Assembly: GCF_024448165.1 (NCBI RefSeq)
Contig: NZ_JAMOLN010000017.1
Location: 1 to 64,000 of the forward strand
From: Streptomyces longispororuber
GTDB lineage: Bacteria > Actinomycetota > Actinomycetes > Streptomycetales > Streptomycetaceae
Length of the DNA: 64,000 bases
Direction: 5' to 3'
Below, piece after piece: positions 1-9,568 of the stretch. The stretch's first letter is position 1; every line of letters begins with the position of its first letter. The position numbers were made by a program, and so were the translations under genes. The notes beneath the pieces were generated by a model. The model saw only the letters and a list, made by a program, of their open reading frames with translations, did no database searches and was not told where the DNA came from.

Positions 1-908
1 ATGCGGGCCAGTCCGTCGACAGCGACCGCGGCGCGACGACGGCGGGGCACGACGGCGCGGCGGTGCAGGACGTGGTAGCCGTCGTCGGCGATGGCGTCGA
101 GGATGCCCGAGTAGAGGACGAAGGCACTGCGGATGCAGGGGCGGGACACCGGGGCCAGCATGTCGATCCCCGGGGCGGCCTGCCGGTAGACGTCCCGGGT
201 CAGTGCTTCGAACGCTCTGAGCGCCTGCGTGATGCGCTGGTCCTGACGGCCGGAGTCGCGGCTCCACCGGAGTCGGTCGCGGTCCACTCCGTGGGCGGCG
301 AGCAGGTCGGCGGGGAGGTAGACGCGTCCGCGGTCGAGGTCTTCGCCGACGTCGCGCAGGAAGTTGGTGAGCTGGAAGGCCACGCCGAGGTCCGCCGCGT
401 GCGGTTCCGCCTCGGGGCGCGGCACGGTGGTGCCCAGGACCGGGAGCATCTGCAGTCCGATCACGGCCGCCGAACCGTGCATGTAGCCCCTGAGGTCGGC
501 GTAGGTGGGGTAGTCGGTGACCGTGAGGTCGTCGCGCATCGCCTTCATGAAGTCGTGGAAGTGGCGGGGGTCGATCGCGTAGCGCTGCGCCGTGTCGGCC
601 AGGGCCTGCACGACGGGTTCGCTGCTGCGGCCCGTGCGCAGGCCGCTGTGCAGGCAGGCCGCCAACTCCTCCAGCGCCGCGGCGCGTTCGTGCGGGGAGC
701 TCCGGTCGTCGAGGGAGTCGACGATGTCGTCGGCCCAGCGGGCGAAGCCGTACAGCGCGTGCACGGCGGGCCTACGGTGGGCGGGCAGCAGCCGGGTGGC
801 CAGGAAGTAGGTCTTGCCGTGGCGGGCGTTGAGCCGGCGGCAGTGGGTGTAGGCGCGGCGCAGGGTCGGGTCGCCGATGCCTGCGGCGTCCAGTTCTCGG
901 GCGGTCAC
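1..908 (-). CDS. crtB: Phytoene synthase CrtB (3' end cut by window edge)
   Basis: Condenses two geranylgeranyl diphosphates to phytoene, the first committed carotenoid step. Reading leftward from the GTG at 908, the frame stays open for 302 codons to the window edge, so only the last few residues of a typical 300-340 aa enzyme are missing. Visible squalene/phytoene synthase features are the aspartate-rich DDIVD about residue 60 (after ALYGFARWA) and the second one [14 protein letters not shown], following FQLTNFLR. The GTG overlaps the crtI stop (GTGA), so translation is coupled. It is the third gene of the crtE-crtI-crtB operon. The start was chosen because the overlap repeats the crtE/crtI arrangement. 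Confidence 0.95.
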   Translation of the reverse strand, partial: MTARELDAAGIGDPTLRRAYTHCRRLNARHGKTYFLATRLLPAHRRPAVHALYGFARWADDIVDSLDDRSSPHERAAALEELAACLHSGLRTGRSSEPVVQALADTAQRYAIDPRHFHDFMKAMRDDLTVTDYPTYADLRGYMHGSAAVIGLQMLPVLGTTVPRPEAEPHAADLGVAFQLTNFLRDVGEDLDRGRVYLPADLLAAHGVDRDRLRWSRDSGRQDQRITQALRAFEALTRDVYRQAAPGIDMLAPVSRPCIRSAFVLYSGILDAIADDGYHVLHRRAVVPRRRRAAVAVDGLAR

Positions 909-2443
909 GAGGGCGTTCCTCCAAGGGTCTTGAGCCTGCGGCGGGCCCGGGAGGGCGGGGGAGCGAGGGAGCCGGTGATGCGGGCGGCGGCGAGCTTGCC
1001 GGAGAGCAGCACGGTGGGTACGCCGACGCCGGGGGTGGTTCCGCAGCCGGCGAGTACCGCGTTGGCGGTGCCGCGTACGAGGTTGCGGGGGCGGAACGGT
1101 CCGGTCTGGGCGAAGGTGTGCGCGGCGGAGAACGGGGTGCCTGCGGCGTGTTCCTGGGCATGCCAGTCGGCGGGGGTGACGAGGCAGTGTTCGTCCAGCG
1201 AGTCGCTGATGCCGTCCAGGCCGCGCCGTTCCAGTTCGGCGAGGAGTTCGCCGCGGTAGCGGGGCGCCAGGTCGCCCCACTGGGCCGCACTGGGGCCGAT
1301 GTCGGTGTTGGGGCAGGGCGCCAGGATGTAGTGCAGGTGCCGTCCTGGGGGTGCCAGGGTCGGGTCCGTGGCGGTGGGCCGGGTGATGAGCAGGGACGGG
1401 TCGCTCATCAGGCGTCCCTGGTGCGTGAGCTCGTCGAACGTCTCGTGCCAGGCCGAGCCGAACGAGATGGTGTGGTGGGCCAGTTGGGGCCATGTGCGGT
1501 CCGTGCCCGCGTGCAGGATCACCGCCGACGGGGCGTGCCGGATGGACGCCGGGCGGCGCGGGGCGCGGCCGAGCAGACGGTAGGTGACGGGCAGGTCGGG
1601 GGTGAGGACGACGGCGTCGCAGGGGATGCGTTCGTCGCTGGTGACCACGGCGGTGATGCGGTCGCCGCGGCGTTCGAGGCGTTGCACGGTGCGGCCGAAG
1701 CGCAGGTCGGCACCGGCTGCTCGTGCGGCGTCGGCCATGGCCTGGGGGAGGGCGTGCATGCCGCCCCGGGGGAAGTACACCCCGGCGACGGTGTCCATGT
1801 AGGCGATGACGGCGTACGCGGCCAGGGCGCGGGCCGGTGCCACCCCGGCGTACAGGGCCTGGAAGGAGAAGACGCGGCGCAGCCGTTCGTCCTTGATGAA
1901 CCGGCCGATCTGGGCGTCCATCCGGCCGAAGCCGCCGAGCGCGGCCAGGCGTGCCAGGTCAGGGGTGAGCAGTTGCAGCGGTGAGTCGAAGTTGGCGTCG
2001 ATGAAGTGCTTCATCTGCGCCTGGTAGAGACGCTGCAGCCAGTGCCGCAGCCGCTCGTAGCCGGCGGCGGCCTGCGGGCCGGCGAACTCCTCGACGGCCT
2101 GCCGCATGGCCTGCGCGTCCGTGTGGACGTCGAGGGTGCTGCCGTCGGCGAACGAGGCCCGGTAGGCGGGGTGCAGGGCGATGAGCTCGACCCGGTCGGC
2201 AAGGCGTTCGCCGACCGCGGCGAAGGCGTCGTCTGCGAGCTCGGGCATGGTCATCACGGTGGGGCCGGTGTCGATCCGGTAGCCGCCTCGGGTGAGACGC
2301 CCCGCACGGCCTCCCGGCCGGTCGTCGCGTTCCACGAGGGTGACGGAGCGTCCGGCGCCCAGCAGATGGAGGGCGGCGGCGAGGCCGGACAGTCCCGCGC
2401 CCACGACGACCACGTGGTCGGTCCTTCCGCCGACGGTCTTCAC
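905..2443 (-). CDS. crtI: Phytoene desaturase CrtI
   Basis: FAD-dependent desaturase that converts phytoene to lycopene. The 512-aa product begins with a dinucleotide-binding motif ([17 protein letters not shown]), has the family signature [20 protein letters not shown] soon after, and ends with the FAD motif region [18 protein letters not shown]. This length is normal for bacterial CrtI. The GTG start at 2443 overlaps the crtE stop by four bases; a longer in-frame extension lies inside crtE and is discarded. Substrate and desaturation number are inferred from family and cluster. Confidence 0.96.
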   Translation of the reverse strand: MKTVGGRTDHVVVVGAGLSGLAAALHLLGAGRSVTLVERDDRPGGRAGRLTRGGYRIDTGPTVMTMPELADDAFAAVGERLADRVELIALHPAYRASFADGSTLDVHTDAQAMRQAVEEFAGPQAAAGYERLRHWLQRLYQAQMKHFIDANFDSPLQLLTPDLARLAALGGFGRMDAQIGRFIKDERLRRVFSFQALYAGVAPARALAAYAVIAYMDTVAGVYFPRGGMHALPQAMADAARAAGADLRFGRTVQRLERRGDRITAVVTSDERIPCDAVVLTPDLPVTYRLLGRAPRRPASIRHAPSAVILHAGTDRTWPQLAHHTISFGSAWHETFDELTHQGRLMSDPSLLITRPTATDPTLAPPGRHLHYILAPCPNTDIGPSAAQWGDLAPRYRGELLAELERRGLDGISDSLDEHCLVTPADWHAQEHAAGTPFSAAHTFAQTGPFRPRNLVRGTANAVLAGCGTTPGVGVPTVLLSGKLAAARITGSLAPPPSRARRRLKTLGGTPS

Positions 2444-3717
2444 TTTGCCGCTCCCTGGACGGCGATGGGCCGGTTCCCGGCAGACGCGCCGAGAGGCAGG
2501 GGCGGGGCTGCTCCGGCCACCTGTTGCAGGAGCAGGCGCAGCCGGGCGTGGGCGACGGGGTCGAGCGGGGCCGTGCTGAGATGGCGCATGCTCTGCGCGA
2601 CGAGGCGGCGGACCTTCGCCTGGACGGTCTGCCGGGCGCCGGTGCGTTCGAGGACGTGCCGGACCTCGTCCAGGTCGGTGTCGTCGAGGTCCGGCCGGCC
2701 CAGGCAACGGCCCAGGACCTGCAGAGCGTGGCGGTCGCCGTCTCGTTCGGCCTGGGCGTGGGCCAGAGCGACCAGGTAGGTGGGCTTCCCGGCGCGCAGA
2801 TCGCCCGCGGCCGGCTTGCCGCTGCGCTCGGCGGACCCGAAGACGTCGTCGAGGTCGTCGCGCAGCTGGAAGGCCAGGCCCGCGGCGCGACCGGCCGAGC
2901 ACAGTGCCCGCAGGGTGGCCTCGTCCGCGTCGCCGAGGATCGCGCCCAGCTGCAGCGGGCGCTCCACGGTGTACAGGGCGGTCTTGAGACACGCGGCGCG
3001 GATCGCGTGGCTCAGGGAGCGCGTCTGCGTGTGTTCGCCCTGCACGTCCAGGTACTGCCCGGCGACCATCTCCATGCGCATCTGCGACCAGGTCTCGCGG
3101 ATCCGCGTCAGCTGGTGGCCCGGCAGGTCGAGGGCGGCCGCCTCGTCGTCGGCCCAGGCCAGTGCGAGATCGCCGGCGAGGATGGCGGCGGATTCACCGA
3201 ATCGGGTGCGGTGTCCGTGCGCGGAATCGGCGTACTGCGATGCGAGGGAGACGTGCATGGCCGGGCGGCCGCGCCGACTGGCCGCCTCGTCCATGAGGTC
3301 GTCGTGCACGAGGGCGCAGGTCTGGATCAGTTCCAGCGCCGCGCCCAGGCGCAGGGCCGCGTCGATGTGCCGCTCGTCCGGCAGACCGCACGCGCGCAGC
3401 CCCCACCAGAGGAACTGCGGGCGGATCCGCCGCCCGCCGCGCACCGTGAAGTCCGCGACGCGTTGGGCGATGTCGGCACCGAAGGCCGCGTCGACGGCAC
3501 TGGCCTGCGCGGCACGCCCGGCGAGCAGAGGGGCCAGGCGACGCTGCACTGCCAGCGCCACGTCGGCGTCGATCTGCCGCACTCGCGCGGACAGCGGCGG
3601 ACGACTCTGCCCGGCCCGGACGGCGTCGCCGGCTCGGTCCGCCCGGTCGGGACCGCGGTCCGCCCCGTGTGGTGGCGCAGCCGTCGCGGTGACGCCAGCT
3701 GCCTGGTGGGCGGGCAT
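2440..3717 (-). CDS. crtE: Geranylgeranyl diphosphate synthase CrtE
   Basis: Polyprenyl synthase that makes the C20 precursor for CrtB. The 425-aa product carries both aspartate-rich motifs, DDLMD (in LVHDDLMDEAASRRGRP) and RDDLDD (in LAFQLRDDLDDVFG), plus a GKPTYL segment. The ATG at 3717 follows a clear AAGGAG site eight bases upstream, which decides the start over an upstream ATG at 3855. It is the first gene of the leftward operon. The N-terminal 65 residues are Ala/Gly/Arg-rich and of low complexity before the conserved domain, longer than in many family members. Confidence 0.95.
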   Translation of the reverse strand: MPAHQAAGVTATAAPPHGADRGPDRADRAGDAVRAGQSRPPLSARVRQIDADVALAVQRRLAPLLAGRAAQASAVDAAFGADIAQRVADFTVRGGRRIRPQFLWWGLRACGLPDERHIDAALRLGAALELIQTCALVHDDLMDEAASRRGRPAMHVSLASQYADSAHGHRTRFGESAAILAGDLALAWADDEAAALDLPGHQLTRIRETWSQMRMEMVAGQYLDVQGEHTQTRSLSHAIRAACLKTALYTVERPLQLGAILGDADEATLRALCSAGRAAGLAFQLRDDLDDVFGSAERSGKPAAGDLRAGKPTYLVALAHAQAERDGDRHALQVLGRCLGRPDLDDTDLDEVRHVLERTGARQTVQAKVRRLVAQSMRHLSTAPLDPVAHARLRLLLQQVAGAAPPLPLGASAGNRPIAVQGAAK

Positions 3718-3932
3718 GTCGGCTCCTTGGATGGGATGGTGACGGGGATGCTTTGTAGGCGTTTCCCTGCCTCCCACGTGATCGGATGCGCTGGATTGCA
3801 GCAACCGGAGCACCTTTTCGGATCTCTTCCTGCTGCTCGCGGGAACCTGATTCATCAGCCGGATCGCGCATCCGTGCCGGATGCGGCGGCAGAAGAGCAG
3901 CGGAGTACAGAGGCAACCCTGGGGTGGTGTCC
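3718..3932. promoter_or_regulatory. Divergent crtE / crtY control region
   Basis: This 215-bp region separates the two crt operons and must hold both promoters. It contains an inverted repeat CGCATCC-N5-GGATGCG at 3867-3885, further GGATGC copies at 3746 and 3784, and an ECF-like GGGAAC element at 3841-3846 facing crtY. The GATGCGG core also occurs twice in front of litR. The assignment as a LitR or LitS-type sigma target is inference. Confidence 0.6.
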
Positions 3933-5111
3933 ATGCGGTGCGACGTTGTGATCATTGGTGCGGGAGCCGCCGGTCTGTCACTGGCGGAGCGCCTGTGCAC
4001 CGCGCCGGCGGGGCACGGCCTGTCCATCCGCCTCATAGACGCCCCCGCAGGCCCGTTGCGGCCCAAGGACCGCACGTGGTGCTTCTGGGAGCAGGGAGCG
4101 GGCCGCTACGACGACGCGGTCACCGCCTCCTGGAACCGGATGCGGGTGCGTGGTCCCGGCGGGCATCTGGTGGACGCGAGCACCGGTGCGCTGCGGTACA
4201 AGATGATCCGCTCTCCTGACTTCGAGGACGTGATCGAGCGGCGTCTCGCCAAGCACGACGCGTTGGTCCGTACGGAGGGGACCGTCGAGAGCATCGAGGG
4301 CGGCCCGCGCGTCGTGGTCCGTACCCCCGACGGCCGTCACGAGAGCTGGAGCGCGCGCTGGGTGTTCGACTCACGGCCGCTGGGCAGTCTGCCGCGGGCC
4401 CGCACGACCCTGCTCCAGCACTTCAGGGGCTGGTTCGTCCGCACCGACCAGGCGGTCTTCGACCCGTACTCCGTCGAGCTGATGGACTTCCGCACCCCGC
4501 AGCCGGAGAACGGGCTGGCCTTCACCTACGTACTGCCGACGAGCGCCCGCACAGCCCTGGTGGAGTACACGCAGTTCTCCGCGTCCGTGCTGCCCGCCGA
4601 CAGCTACGACCGCGCCCTTCGGGCCTATCTGCACGACGTTCTCGCGGTGCGGGACTTCCGCATCGACGCGCGCGAGGAGGGCGTCATCCCCATGACCGAC
4701 GCCCGCTTCGCCCGGCAGAGCGGTCAGGGCGTGTTCCGGATCGGCGCGGCCGGAGGTGCCACTCGCCCGTCCACGGGATACACCTTCGCCGCCATCCAGC
4801 GTCAGACCGCGGCGATCTGCGACGCTCTGCTGAAAGGACGTACTCCGGTGCCGCCGGCCCCTCACTCGCGGCGGTCGATGGCCATGGACGCCGTCGTGCT
4901 GCACGGCCTGGCACGGGGCCGCATCGACGGCGCCGCCTTCTTCACCCAGCTGTTCTCACGCGTCCCCGCGCCGCGCCTGCTGCGCTTCCTCGACGGCGAC
5001 ACCACGCTCTGCGAAGACCTCTCGATCGGGCTGAACAGCCCCATCCTGTCCCTGCTGCGCAGCGCGGCGGAGCTCCCTGCCCTCCCGCTGCAACCCCACC
5101 CCGCATCCTGA
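3933..5111 (+). CDS. crtY: Lycopene beta-cyclase CrtY
   Basis: Cyclises the ends of lycopene to give beta-carotene. The 392-aa product starts with the flavoprotein motif VVIIGAGAAGLSLAERL, has the cyclase KDRTWCFWE block near residue 55, a VEYTQFS stretch, and the C-terminal FRIGAAGGATRPSTGYTF motif typical of bacterial CrtY/CrtL. The ATG at 3933 begins directly at the Rossmann strand; an open 49-codon upstream extension has no conserved sequence. It is the first gene of the rightward crtY-crtT-crtU operon, 28 bp before crtT. Confidence 0.95.
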   Translation: MRCDVVIIGAGAAGLSLAERLCTAPAGHGLSIRLIDAPAGPLRPKDRTWCFWEQGAGRYDDAVTASWNRMRVRGPGGHLVDASTGALRYKMIRSPDFEDVIERRLAKHDALVRTEGTVESIEGGPRVVVRTPDGRHESWSARWVFDSRPLGSLPRARTTLLQHFRGWFVRTDQAVFDPYSVELMDFRTPQPENGLAFTYVLPTSARTALVEYTQFSASVLPADSYDRALRAYLHDVLAVRDFRIDAREEGVIPMTDARFARQSGQGVFRIGAAGGATRPSTGYTFAAIQRQTAAICDALLKGRTPVPPAPHSRRSMAMDAVVLHGLARGRIDGAAFFTQLFSRVPAPRLLRFLDGDTTLCEDLSIGLNSPILSLLRSAAELPALPLQPHPAS

Positions 5112-5139
5112 TCCGACCAGGCACCCGGCGAGGAGATCC

Positions 5140-5859
5140 ATGCCCACCCTGCGCGACGCGACCCTCGCGTCAGCCTTCGACCACGCCGCGCGCAGCTACG
5201 ACGCCCTGGTCACAGCCAATCCCGGCTATCACGCACACCTGCGGCGCTCGGCGCGCCGACTGGGCCTTGCCTCGAACGGGCAAGGGCTGCGCGTCCTGGA
5301 CCTCGGCTGCGGAACGGGCGCCTCGACCGCCGCGCTGCTGTCCGTGCTGCCCCGGGCGGAGATCACCGCCGTGGACGCATCGGCGGGCATGCTGGCCCAG
5401 GCGGCCGGCAAGCACTGGCCCACGGGCGTCACCTTCGCCCACACCTCGGCCGAAGAACTGGCCACGGCCGGGATCAACGGCCCCTTCGACGCGGTGTTCG
5501 CCGCCTACCTGTTCCGCAACACCGCCGACCCCGACCGGATCCTCACGTCCGTACGCGGCATGCTGAAACCCGGCGGCCGGCTGGCGGTTCACGAGTACAC
5601 CCTCAGCGGCAGACGACGCCATCGCGCCCTGTGGTCAGCGGTCTGCGCCGGACTGCTGCCGGTCACCACCGCACTGGGGGACGGTGCCCTGTACCGGCAT
5701 CTGTGGCGCAGCGTCGTCGAGTTCGACACCGCCGACCACTTCGCCCGCCGCCTGTCGTCCACAGGATTCGACCGGGTGAGGATCCTTCCGTTGCCCGGCT
5801 GGCAGACCGGCATCACCCACACCATCGTCGGCCAGGTGCCGCAGGAACGGACACACTGA
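5140..5859 (+). CDS. crtT: SAM-dependent methyltransferase CrtT
   Basis: Class I SAM methyltransferase of 239 aa. The SAM-binding glycine motif VLDLGCGTG is near residue 50, ITAVDAS forms motif II and LKPGGRLAVHEY motif III. It lies between crtY and crtU exactly as in the Streptomyces isorenieratene clusters, where this gene is called crtT. Its precise role there is less clear than that of CrtU; a helper role in ring methylation or desaturation is inferred from context. A GAGGAG site precedes the ATG. The stop overlaps the crtU start (TGATG). Confidence 0.9.
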   Translation: MPTLRDATLASAFDHAARSYDALVTANPGYHAHLRRSARRLGLASNGQGLRVLDLGCGTGASTAALLSVLPRAEITAVDASAGMLAQAAGKHWPTGVTFAHTSAEELATAGINGPFDAVFAAYLFRNTADPDRILTSVRGMLKPGGRLAVHEYTLSGRRRHRALWSAVCAGLLPVTTALGDGALYRHLWRSVVEFDTADHFARRLSSTGFDRVRILPLPGWQTGITHTIVGQVPQERTH

Positions 5860-7424
5860 TGAACCGCCGACTGAACCGCCGACGCAGCACGCCACCAGGA
5901 GCCCTCGACCGGCTGGCGACGCTCATTCCCGCCACACCCGGAGCGTCCGAGGCCACCGGGACGCCACCGTCCACGGCGGTCGTCGGAGGCGGCATCGCCG
6001 GGCTCGCGGCCGCCGTGGCCCTCGCCGAACGCGGCGTGAAAGTCTCCCTGTTCGAGCGCGAGGCCACCCTCGGCGGACGGGTGGCGGGGTGGAGCACCCA
6101 GCTCGCCGACGGCTCGTCCGTCACGATGAGCCGCGGTTTCCACGCCTTCTTCCGCCAGTACTACAACCTGCGCTCGCTGCTGCGCCGCACCGATCCCCGC
6201 CTCGAACGGCTGACCCCGCTGCCCGACTACCCGTTGTGGCACGCGAACGGCATGCGGGACAGCTTCCGCCACGTCCCCAGGACGCCACCGTGGAGCGCCC
6301 TCGGCTTCGCCGTACGAAGCCCCACCTTCTCCCTCGGCGATCTGCCCCGGATGAACGCCCGAGCGGCCCTTGCTCTGCTGGACGTGCGGGTACCCGAGGT
6401 GTACGACCGGCTGGACTCCTTCAGCGCGCACGACTTCCTGGACGCGATCCGCTTCCCGGAAGCGGCCCACCACTTGGCGTTCGAGGTGTTCTCCCGCAGC
6501 TTCTTCGCCGATCCGCGGCGCCTGTCCGCCGCCGAGATGGTCCTGATGTTCCACATCTACTTCCTGGGCTCCGCCGAGGGCCTCCTGTTCGACGTGCCCA
6601 ACGACCCCTTCCCGACCGCCTTGTGGGACCCGCTCGCCCTCTACCTCGAAAAACTGAGCGCCGACATCCACGTGTCCCAGCCGGTCGACCACATCACCTC
6701 CTCGCCCGACGGCGGCTTCACCCTCACCGCCGGAACGGACTCCGAGCACTACGACGCGTGTGTCCTCGCCCTGGACACCACCGGCCTTCAACAACTCCTC
6801 GCAGGCAGCCCCGGCCTGGCCGCCCCGTCCTGGTACGACCGCATCGCCCGCCTGAAGACCGCACCCCCTTTCCTGGTGTCCCGCCTGTGGCTGGACCGGC
6901 CGGTCGGCGCCGGTCGGGCCGGCTTCCTCGGTACGAGCGGCTACGGCGGCCTGGACAACGTCAGCGTCCTGGAGCGCTGGGAGCACGAGGCGCACAACTG
7001 GTCGCGGCGCACCGGCGGTTCGGTCGTCGAACTGCACGCCTACGCCGTCGCGGACAAGGCCGACCCCACCATCGAGCAGGACGGTCTCATCGACCAGTTG
7101 CATCGGGTGTATCCGGAGATCAGGACGGCCCGCATCATCGACGCGCGCCACGAGTGGCGCCAGGACTGCCCCCTGTTCTCCGTGTCGGGCTACCAGGACC
7201 GCCCCACCGTGCGCACCAGCAACCCCCGCCTGATGATCGCCGGTGATCTGGTCCGCACCGGACTTCCGGTCGCGCTGATGGAACGGGCGGCCACCAGCGG
7301 CACCCTCGCGGCCAACGCACTGCTGGAGCAGTGGCGGTTGCGGGGGCACGAGCTGTGGACCGTTCCCGTGCGCGGACGCGGCCCGGTGGAGCGGCAGTTG
7401 GCACGGTGGACGAGGACGCCATAG
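5859..7424 (+). CDS. crtU: Carotene desaturase/methyltransferase CrtU
   Basis: Converts beta-ionone rings to aromatic rings with a methyl shift, the step that gives isorenieratene-type pigments. The 521-aa flavoprotein has an N-terminal Arg/Pro-rich lead, then AVVGGGIAGLAAAVAL and LGGRVAGW, the SRGFHAFFRQYYNLR block characteristic of CrtU, and a C-terminal FAD motif LMIAGDLVRTGLPVALMERA. The ATG at 5859 overlaps the crtT stop. Last gene of the rightward crt operon. Confidence 0.94.
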   Translation: MNRRLNRRRSTPPGALDRLATLIPATPGASEATGTPPSTAVVGGGIAGLAAAVALAERGVKVSLFEREATLGGRVAGWSTQLADGSSVTMSRGFHAFFRQYYNLRSLLRRTDPRLERLTPLPDYPLWHANGMRDSFRHVPRTPPWSALGFAVRSPTFSLGDLPRMNARAALALLDVRVPEVYDRLDSFSAHDFLDAIRFPEAAHHLAFEVFSRSFFADPRRLSAAEMVLMFHIYFLGSAEGLLFDVPNDPFPTALWDPLALYLEKLSADIHVSQPVDHITSSPDGGFTLTAGTDSEHYDACVLALDTTGLQQLLAGSPGLAAPSWYDRIARLKTAPPFLVSRLWLDRPVGAGRAGFLGTSGYGGLDNVSVLERWEHEAHNWSRRTGGSVVELHAYAVADKADPTIEQDGLIDQLHRVYPEIRTARIIDARHEWRQDCPLFSVSGYQDRPTVRTSNPRLMIAGDLVRTGLPVALMERAATSGTLAANALLEQWRLRGHELWTVPVRGRGPVERQLARWTRTP

Positions 7425-7458
7425 GACCGCCAGATCTTCCCTCGGTAGGCTGCACGGC

Positions 7459-8259
7459 GTGATCGATTCATACGCGAGTGCCGATGATGTTGCCGTCGCG
7501 ATAGCCGGGGCGCGGGCCGGTGCGGACGTGGTCCGCACCATGTACGGCCAGCGCCTCCATCGCATCGACAAGGGTGCCGGGGACTTTGCCACCGCCGCCG
7601 ACGTGGATGCCGAGAAGGCGATCCTCGGCATCATCCGTGCCGCGCGGCCCGATGACGCGGTGCTCGGCGAGGAAGGCGGGCAGCACGGCGATGCCGACGC
7701 TGTGCGCCAGTGGCTGGTGGATCCTCTGTGCGGCACGCTGAACTACGCCGCCGGCAGCATGCTGGTGGCCGTCAACGTGGCGCTGCGCGACGGGGCGGCG
7801 GCGGTGGCCGACCCGTTCAGCGGCGAGGTGTTCTTCACCGACGGGGAGACGTCCTGGGGGCGGCGCGAGGAGGCCGACGACGTACTGCTGACGCCCACGC
7901 CCGCCACCGGTTTGGTGGACGTGAATCTGGATCCGCCGTTCGCCGGTGCGCCGGGATTCCGGACCGTGGATCTGCTGGCCCACCCTGAGTTCGGCGAACG
8001 GTTCCGGCCGCGCGTCGTATCCACGACGCTTGCGCTTGCCTGGGTCGCGGCCGGCAAGCGTGCGGCGTACGTCACCCATGGCGGTGACCTTTCCCAGAGC
8101 GTGCACTTCGCGGCCGGCATCGCTTTGTGCCGGGCTGCCGGATGCACCGTCACCGGGATCGACGGTGCCCCGATCGGTGAGACGGGCCGCGGGCTGGTGG
8201 CCGCCGCAGACGACGAGACCCACGGGCTGCTGATGTCGATGATCCGCAGCCGAAGCTAG
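7459..8259 (+). CDS. Inositol-monophosphatase-like protein with altered metal-site residues
   Basis: A 266-aa member of the IMPase fold: GDFATAAD, GEEGG (Glu71-Glu72) and VDPLCGT are in the family order. However, the second aspartate of the usual DPxDGT is Cys91 (DPLCGT), and the C-terminal WDxAAG motif reads VHFAAG, so two of the usual metal-binding aspartates are absent. It may be inactive or bind something else. Start is a GTG seven bases after TAGGCT, a -10-like hexamer, which suggests a leaderless transcript. It sits 34 bp after crtU and points toward litR. Confidence 0.8.
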   Translation: MIDSYASADDVAVAIAGARAGADVVRTMYGQRLHRIDKGAGDFATAADVDAEKAILGIIRAARPDDAVLGEEGGQHGDADAVRQWLVDPLCGTLNYAAGSMLVAVNVALRDGAAAVADPFSGEVFFTDGETSWGRREEADDVLLTPTPATGLVDVNLDPPFAGAPGFRTVDLLAHPEFGERFRPRVVSTTLALAWVAAGKRAAYVTHGGDLSQSVHFAAGIALCRAAGCTVTGIDGAPIGETGRGLVAAADDETHGLLMSMIRSRS

Positions 8260-8359
8260 TGCAGCGACCGCAGCCACCACGCCCCAGCAGTCGGAGCGGA
8301 CGTCACCGTGCATCCAGCCGTCCGGACGACTGTCCCGGCGTACCTCTACGGCCAGGGCA

Positions 8360-9403
8360 CTAGCGGGACAGACGGAGTGTCCCTGGGGCGAGCAGGTTGA
8401 TGGCCTCGCGCAGCCCTTGCGGTTGCGCCGCTCCCTCGACCGTGACGCCCCGCCAACCGGGCCCCGCGAGAAGCAGAGCGGCCTGCTGGCGAGCGCCGGC
8501 GGCCCCCCAGGCCATCCGCGTGAGATGAACCGCGAGCGGCGTGTTCGCCAGGGACCGTGTCTGCGACCAGAGCATCACGGAGACCGGGCCCGTACGGCGC
8601 ACGGCCGCAATGAGTGCCTCGGAGGGCAGGGCGGCGCCCAGCATGCGCACGGGCTGCCCGCACTGCAGCAGGGCCGCGTGGACCGCCTCGATGGGCAAGG
8701 TGTGCTGCTCGCCCGGGACGCACGCCAACAGCACGGGCGGGCCGCCGCGGCGGGTCTTGGTGGTGTCCAGCAGAAGCCGTGCGCTGCGCAAAGCGGTGGA
8801 GACGTGCCAGGACAGGAAGTGCTCGACCTCGACGTAGCGGTCTCCGGCGGACTCCCACTTGCGGCCGACCGCGTGCAGGGTCGGCATCATGAGCTCCTCC
8901 CACGCCGCGATCACTCCGTGTTCCTGGATGAAGGAGTTCAATTGCTCCTCCAGGACGTCGGACTGCAGGCGCAGCGCGGCCCTGGCGAGGCCGCGCCACT
9001 GGGGACGTGCGGCGTTGGTCGGCGGGCCGGCAGGAGCGGGGCCGACCGTCTGTCCGTCGGCGGGCCGGAGTGCTCCGGAAGGTGAGGCGGGCACGGCGGT
9101 GCCCGGCCCCGTGTGCTGGTTGGCGGCAGCGGCGCGCGCCTTGGCCGCGCGCGCTGCTTCCGAGGGAGGGACTCCCGAGGCCGTCAGCCGGCACATGTCC
9201 TCGACCAGTGCGACGTCGTGGGGAGACCAGCGCCGGTGGCGGCCTTGCTCATGCCGCGCCGGACCCAGGCCGTATCGCTGGCACCAGGAGCGGAGCGTTG
9301 TCGGTGAGAGGCCGAGGCGGCGGGCCAGCACCCCCGAAGTGATACCGGCGTCCAACGGATCGGAGCTCACCAGCAGCGGTTCAGGAACTCCGTCGGCATG
9401 CAT
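8360..9403 (-). CDS. litR: LitR/CarH-type MerR regulator with B12-binding domain
   Basis: Light-responsive repressor of carotenoid genes that uses adenosylcobalamin as chromophore. The 347-aa product has an N-terminal MerR helix-turn-helix (LARRLGLSPTTLRSWCQRYG, residues 26-45), an Ala/Pro/Gly-rich linker (about 85-135), a helical cap with Trp183 followed by Glu194-His195, and a Rossmann cobalamin domain with GEQHTLP, His234 being the expected lower axial ligand. The Trp-to-GluHis spacing is ten residues, one more than in Thermus CarH as I recall it. Location between crtU and an ECF sigma gene matches the lit locus of S. coelicolor. Confidence 0.92.
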   Translation of the reverse strand: MHADGVPEPLLVSSDPLDAGITSGVLARRLGLSPTTLRSWCQRYGLGPARHEQGRHRRWSPHDVALVEDMCRLTASGVPPSEAARAAKARAAAANQHTGPGTAVPASPSGALRPADGQTVGPAPAGPPTNAARPQWRGLARAALRLQSDVLEEQLNSFIQEHGVIAAWEELMMPTLHAVGRKWESAGDRYVEVEHFLSWHVSTALRSARLLLDTTKTRRGGPPVLLACVPGEQHTLPIEAVHAALLQCGQPVRMLGAALPSEALIAAVRRTGPVSVMLWSQTRSLANTPLAVHLTRMAWGAAGARQQAALLLAGPGWRGVTVEGAAQPQGLREAINLLAPGTLRLSR

Positions 9404-9416
9404 GCCTCAAGAATAC

Positions 9417-9438
9417 CGATGCGGAAGCGATGCGGGGC
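9417..9438 (+). promoter_or_regulatory. Tandem 11-bp repeat upstream of litR (candidate LitR operator)
   Basis: Two adjacent 11-bp units, CGATGCGGAAG and CGATGCGGGGC, begin 14 bp upstream of the litR start. CarH-type regulators bind 11-bp direct repeats as tetramers, so spacing and place fit autoregulation. A related CGCATCCGCATCC sequence lies at about 9471-9483. Confidence 0.5.
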
Positions 9439-9568
9439 AAGTGAGCGAGTCGCCGTGGCCACGATCGATACGCATCCGCATCCGATACGCCAAGGCGGGC
9501 GGAACGCCCGGTGACGGGGCCCTACCCGTTTCGCTTCGCCCCGCAAGCCAGGCCGTCAGAGGTGACCG

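Noticed and set aside
63..1259. 398-codon plus-strand frame opposite crtB
   Set aside because: CrtB motifs are unmistakable on the minus strand; the plus frame is a mirror of GC-rich codons.
3718..3932. Cobalamin riboswitch near the crt or lit genes
   Set aside because: The gaps are too short and lack the conserved B12-box sequence; B12 sensing is by the LitR protein domain.
8260..8359. Possible terminator between the IMPase-like gene and litR
   Set aside because: Only short imperfect repeats (CCGTCCGGACG) were found.
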